A stretch of 24,357 nucleotides of DNA. Origin: a virus. Where the stretch lies: IMG/VR virus record IMGVR_UViG_3300048836_000570, positions 1 to 24,357 of that record; one strand, given 5' to 3'. Position numbers and translations under genes: made by a program. This document shows positions 22,157-24,357 of the stretch, piece after piece. Within the stretch, counting starts at the first letter, position 1, and each line of letters starts with the position of its first letter. Under the pieces are notes generated by a model. The model did not search any database, was not told the origin of the DNA, and saw only the letters and a list, made by a program, of their open reading frames with translations.

Positions 22157-22437
22157 CAGGCCGGGCTCCTCTCGCCGAGGAGCGACGCGATGTGCTGGCG
22201 GGCGTTGATGAGTCGCCACTCGTACCTACGTCGTCGCTCCGCCACCACCAGGGCCACCGCTGCGGCGGAGGTCAGGCCGATGAGGGAAAGCCATGCCAGG
22301 ACGCCCAGAGCGGGTAGCAAGCCGGCGTGACTCCATGTCCAGGCCACTGCGGTGACAGCGCCGGCGGCGGCGGAGCGACGAACTACGCCGATGTGATTTC
22401 GAGTCGGCGTAGGTAGTGGTGCGAGACGGCGGAGCAC
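22156..22437 (-). CDS. Small membrane protein (93 aa)
   Basis: The start is GTG at 22437, six bases after the previous stop; the end is coupled to the next gene. After a basic N-terminus (LRRLAPLPTPTRNHIGVVRR) come two hydrophobic stretches (about residues 24-40 and 43-66, the second reading LGVLAWLSLIGLTSAAAVAL), then a positively charged tail 'ERRRRYEWRLINARQHIASLLGERSPA' (in part). This predicts one or two membrane helices with the tail in the cytoplasm. It resembles small membrane proteins of actinophage early regions, of unknown role, perhaps superinfection exclusion. The function is inferred only from topology. Confidence 0.68.
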   Translation of the reverse strand: MLRRLAPLPTPTRNHIGVVRRSAAAGAVTAVAWTWSHAGLLPALGVLAWLSLIGLTSAAAVALVVAERRRRYEWRLINARQHIASLLGERSPA

Positions 22438-22443
22438 GGGCGC

Positions 22444-22713
22444 TCAGACCTCCTGAGGGGCGCATGGCGCGAGCGGGGGAAGGTGGACGGGACGGGGTGG
22501 GAACGCTCCGGCTCCGCAGTCGAGGCAGACGCCGTCGGCGTTGGGGCGGTGCTGGCCCGGGAGGGCCCGGCAGAGGATCGAGGAACGGAGGGGCGGGCGC
22601 GCCGGTGCGGCCGGCCTGGGGAGGCCGGCCCCTTCGAGCTCGGAGACGACTTGCGGGCTGGCTGGCCAGCGCCGTTGGTCGGCTCGCGTGCGGACGGGCG
22701 CCCGGGTGGTCAC
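22444..22713 (-). CDS. Small Cys-containing protein of unknown function (89 aa)
   Basis: The GTG start at 22713 overlaps the upstream stop (GTGA). The product is Pro/Arg-rich and probably poorly folded at its N-terminus. Residues about 48-67 hold 'CRALPGQHRPNADGVCLDCG', a C-x6-H-x7-C-x2-C arrangement suggesting a small zinc site. I do not recognise the family. The composition is biased and there is no membrane helix, so the call rests mostly on coupling and the Cys/His group. Confidence 0.55.
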   Translation of the reverse strand: MTTRAPVRTRADQRRWPASPQVVSELEGAGLPRPAAPARPPLRSSILCRALPGQHRPNADGVCLDCGAGAFPPRPVHLPPLAPCAPQEV

Positions 22714-22922
22714 AGGTGGCCCTTCGCTGCCCGGACGGTCGGCCGGCCCCAGCGGTCCCGGCCGACCTGCTCGAGCATGCCGATGGTGAGCAGCCGGTCC
22801 GCAGTGCGGGCGTCGATCACCCCGGACTCGGCCGAGGTGCGGTTCGACACCGCCGCGTACCCACGGGCGCGCACGATGTCCATGGCCAGTCGCTGGGTCG
22901 GCGTGAGCCGGGGCGCCGTCAC
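22710..22922 (-). CDS. Small winged-helix-like protein (70 aa)
   Basis: GTG at 22922 forms GTGA with the previous stop; upstream extension would lie in another gene. The sequence 'TPTQRLAMDIVRARGYAAVSNRTSAESGVIDARTADRLLTIGMLEQVGRDRWGRPTVR' (in part) has the rhythm of a helix-turn-helix with a wing: two helices, a recognition-like helix 'DARTADRLLTIGML' (43-56), then a beta wing 'VGRDRWGRPTVRAA'. It could be a small DNA-binding regulator of the phage. Domain identity is inferred; a search against HTH profiles would settle it. Confidence 0.65.
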   Translation of the reverse strand: MTAPRLTPTQRLAMDIVRARGYAAVSNRTSAESGVIDARTADRLLTIGMLEQVGRDRWGRPTVRAAKGHL

Positions 22923-23038
22923 CGGTCCCTCCGGTCCACCCACCGCTCCACCGTGATCGCCGTGGCGATCACCAGCGGGACGGCCAGGTGGAAGAACACG
23001 GCACCGAACCAGTTGGTGACGGTGATCGCCGCGGTCAC
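22919..23038 (-). CDS. 39-aa single-pass membrane peptide
   Basis: GTG at 23038 overlaps the ASCH gene stop, and the end overlaps the next gene; both are GTGA-type. The peptide 'TAAITVTNWFGAVFFHLAVP' continues 'LVIATAITVERWVDRRDR', i.e. one hydrophobic helix (about 6-30) followed by a charged end. The tight coupling on both sides supports it as a real gene despite the size. Its role is unknown. Confidence 0.62.
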   Translation of the reverse strand: MTAAITVTNWFGAVFFHLAVPLVIATAITVERWVDRRDR

Positions 23039-23448
23039 GGCGCACCGTCCAGGTACCGCCACTCGATACGCCGGCACTCGATCTGACGGAACTCGGGCGT
23101 CTCCACCCACGCGAGCACGTCGTCCGGGCCGAAACCCCGGGGCGAGCGGTAGCCGTGCGAGGCCGCCCACCACGCCCGCCACAGGGCCGGCTCGAAGCCA
23201 GGGAAGCCCTCAGCGATGCACTCCTCGACGGTGACGAGACCCAGCGGCTCCACGCGGACGTCGACGACCTCGACCTCGGCCACCACCACCTGGCGGGCGC
23301 CCTTCGGGAGCCCCATCCCCTTCTCGATCAGCGTGAGCCGTTCGCCGGCAGCGAGGTGGCGCCAGGTGTCGACGTGGCGGCGGGTCACCGTCTTGGTGCG
23401 GGCCCGGACGGCATCGAGGGTCATCGAGACCGACATGCGGCGGGCCAT
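23035..23448 (-). CDS. ASCH-domain protein (137 aa)
   Basis: The ATG at 23448 overlaps the previous stop (TGATG). The N-terminus 'MARRMSVSMTLDAVRARTKT' continues 'VTRRHVDTWRHLAAGERLTLIEKGMGLPKGA' (in part) and then strands 'QVVVAEVEVVDVRVEPLGLV'. This is the ASCH (PUA-like) beta-barrel pattern common in actinophages, with the 'R.KTVTRR' and 'G.....G..' elements. Later helices 'ECIAEGFPGFEPALWRAWWAA' follow. ASCH proteins bind RNA or modified nucleotides, and some are linked to translation or anti-defence roles. The phage role is not known. Confidence 0.85.
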   Translation of the reverse strand: MARRMSVSMTLDAVRARTKTVTRRHVDTWRHLAAGERLTLIEKGMGLPKGARQVVVAEVEVVDVRVEPLGLVTVEECIAEGFPGFEPALWRAWWAASHGYRSPRGFGPDDVLAWVETPEFRQIECRRIEWRYLDGAP

Positions 23449-24036
23449 CAGCTGGCCTCGTTGCCGGGCAGGGCGAGGGTGACCTGCTTGCCGTCACGGG
23501 TGCGGGTGATGGTGCCCTTCGCGACGGCCTTGGTGAGGAGTTGGCGCAGGGCGCCGTAGCTGCAGTCGACGTCGGACGCGATCTCCTCGAGCGTGCCGGT
23601 GAGCGGCCCGTCGGCGAGTAGGTCGAGCAGCCGGGTCTGCGCTGAGTCCCTTCGGGCGCCCTTCGGCGTGGCGCGGCTGGGGCGGGCGGGTGGTCGGGTG
23701 GCCCGGTTGGTTGGGGCGGGTGGTGTGGGGGGGGCGGGGTGTTGGGGGGGGGGTGGGTGGGGGGGCCGGGGAGCCGCTGCTCTCCCCGGCCGTGTCGTGT
23801 AGCTGGTCCCCGTCGGCGATGGCCTCGCCCTCTCCGGTGTCGGTGGAGGACTCGGGGGCAGGGGCGGCGGACGTGGAGAGGCTGCCTCGGTGGCCCTTGT
23901 CGACCAGCGTGGCGATGACCGCGAGGGTGAAGCGCTGCTGGTGGGTCAGGTCGGTGAGGTCGGCTTCGGTGATGCTGGCGGTGATCTCGACTCCGGGCGC
24001 GGTGTAGGTGGCGTGGGCGTCGATGTGGCCGGTCAC
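23448..24036 (-). CDS. Winged-helix protein split by a frame change at C-tracts (about 195 aa if joined)
   Basis: The N-terminal frame starts at GTG 24036 (GTGA with the previous stop): TGHIDAHATYTAPGVEITAS, then helix 'DLTHQQRFTLAVIATLVDKG', then a Ser/Pro-rich linker. This frame runs through C7, C10 and C8 tracts (RNA sense) and ends at 23494 in meaningless Arg/His-rich sequence. A different frame, open to TGA at 23448-23450, encodes a clear winged-helix domain: 'QTRLLDLLADGPLTGTLEEI', 'ASDVDCSYGALRQLLTKAVA', 'KGTITRTRDGKQVTLAL'. That frame has no ATG, GTG or TTG in this region, so the two halves most likely belong to one gene joined by a +1 shift (or a one-base error) in the linker. The role is probably DNA binding or regulation. 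Confidence 0.7.
23727..23771. repeat. Homopolymer G cluster on the plus strand (G8, G10, G7 runs)
   Basis: Runs of 8 (23727-23734), 10 (23744-23753) and 7 (23759-23765) guanines sit close together, with further GGGG and GGG runs between and after them. In the gene above this is a poly-C/Pro linker. Such tracts are prone to slippage in replication and sequencing and can form a G-quadruplex on the plus strand. Confidence 0.85.
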
Positions 24037-24182
24037 TTCCGGCCTCCCCGGGCCGTGGCGGTCGCGTAGTTGGGGCTGGTGCAGTGGTCTCGGCCGCAGG
24101 ATCGGGTGCGGCCGGCGAGGACGTCTGCTGCGGGGACCGTGAGGTAGTTGGCCTCGCACCAGCAGGTGGTGAGCAGGTCCAT
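24033..24182 (-). CDS. 49-aa Cys-rich protein
   Basis: ATG at 24182 has an AAAGGAAC-type ribosome site upstream and overlaps the previous stop (TGATG). The product 'MDLLTTCWCEANYLTVPAAD' continues 'VLAGRTRSCGRDHCTSPNYATATARGGRK' (in part). It has C7, C9, C34 and C39, a C-x-C ... C-x4-C arrangement like the tiny zinc-type proteins found in many actinophage early regions. The function is unknown. The longer in-frame opening into the upstream gene is rejected because of the ribosome site and coupling. Confidence 0.7.
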   Translation of the reverse strand: MDLLTTCWCEANYLTVPAADVLAGRTRSCGRDHCTSPNYATATARGGRK

Positions 24183-24357
24183 CAGGACGGGTTCCTTTCG
24201 GAGTGGGAGCGGTCGTAGCGGCGATCGCCGGCGCGGTCGACAAGGCGGCCGATCCGTTCGACCAGCCACGCAGCGGCGAACAGCGGCCACGCCAGGCCGA
24301 CGCAGACGGCGAGGACGGCGATGTCGATCCGCCACTCGGAGCCGGTGGGCCGTTCGC
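24182..24357 (-). CDS. Membrane protein (partial, 5' end outside window)
   Basis: An open frame enters from the right edge and ends at TGA 24184-24182, coupled to the next start. The visible 57 residues read ERPTGSEWRIDIAVL, then one hydrophobic helix (AVCVGLAWPLFAAAWLV), then a charged tail (ERIGRLVDRAGDRRYDRSHSE). This looks like one membrane helix with a cytoplasmic Arg-rich tail. The start is not in the window, so the full length is unknown and no function can be given. Confidence 0.6.
   Translation of the reverse strand, partial: ERPTGSEWRIDIAVLAVCVGLAWPLFAAAWLVERIGRLVDRAGDRRYDRSHSERNPS

Noticed and set aside
1-24357. CRISPR arrays, tRNA genes, integrase or attachment sites
   Set aside because: No regularly spaced repeats with unique spacers, no cloverleaf-like sequence and no recombinase motif were seen on either strand by eye.

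Overview
The window is part of a tailed bacteriophage (siphovirus-type) genome or prophage with very high G+C, judged by eye. Every supported gene lies on the minus strand, so transcription runs from the right edge (24357) to the left edge (1). The high G+C, frequent GTG starts, 1- or 4-base stop/start overlaps and protein families (ASCH-domain protein, small Cys-rich proteins, LamG-type tail proteins) resemble actinobacteriophages. The host is therefore probably an actinobacterium (Actinomycetota), but this is inference. No integrase, lysis gene or tRNA is visible.

Right part, early/accessory region (about 24357 to 19694): a tightly overlapping string of small genes. In transcription order these are a membrane protein (partial), a 49-aa Cys-rich protein, a winged-helix protein whose frame is broken at C-tracts, an ASCH-domain protein, a 39-aa membrane peptide, a small wHTH-like protein, a Cys-rich small protein, a two-segment membrane protein, an 82-aa unknown, a protein joining a replication-initiator-like N-terminus to an HNH nuclease with a repetitive tail, a zinc-binding-type protein and an endonuclease VII-like resolvase.

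Middle, packaging and head module (19593 to 10419): a free-standing HNH endonuclease, a 188-bp non-coding region with 11-bp direct repeats (candidate cos/terminase site), small and large terminase, portal, MuF-like protein, scaffold, major capsid protein with an extra beta domain, a HeH/SAP-FN3 protein, adaptor, stopper, a gp10-like neck protein and a tail terminator.

Left part, tail module (10340 to 1): major tail protein with a C-terminal Ig-like (BIG2-type) domain, a strong GC hairpin, tail assembly chaperones expressed through a -1 frameshift at CCCGGGG, tape measure, Dit-like distal tail protein, a 1090-aa hub/adhesin with jelly-roll domains, a probable hub continuation, two small unknowns and a collagen-like tail protein cut by the window edge.

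Most unusual points: the winged-helix gene split at a C7/C10/C8 tract cluster; the replication-like/HNH fusion carrying six GGTACC palindromes in 63 bp inside its coding sequence; the repeats between terminase and HNH; and the domain inserted in the major capsid protein.
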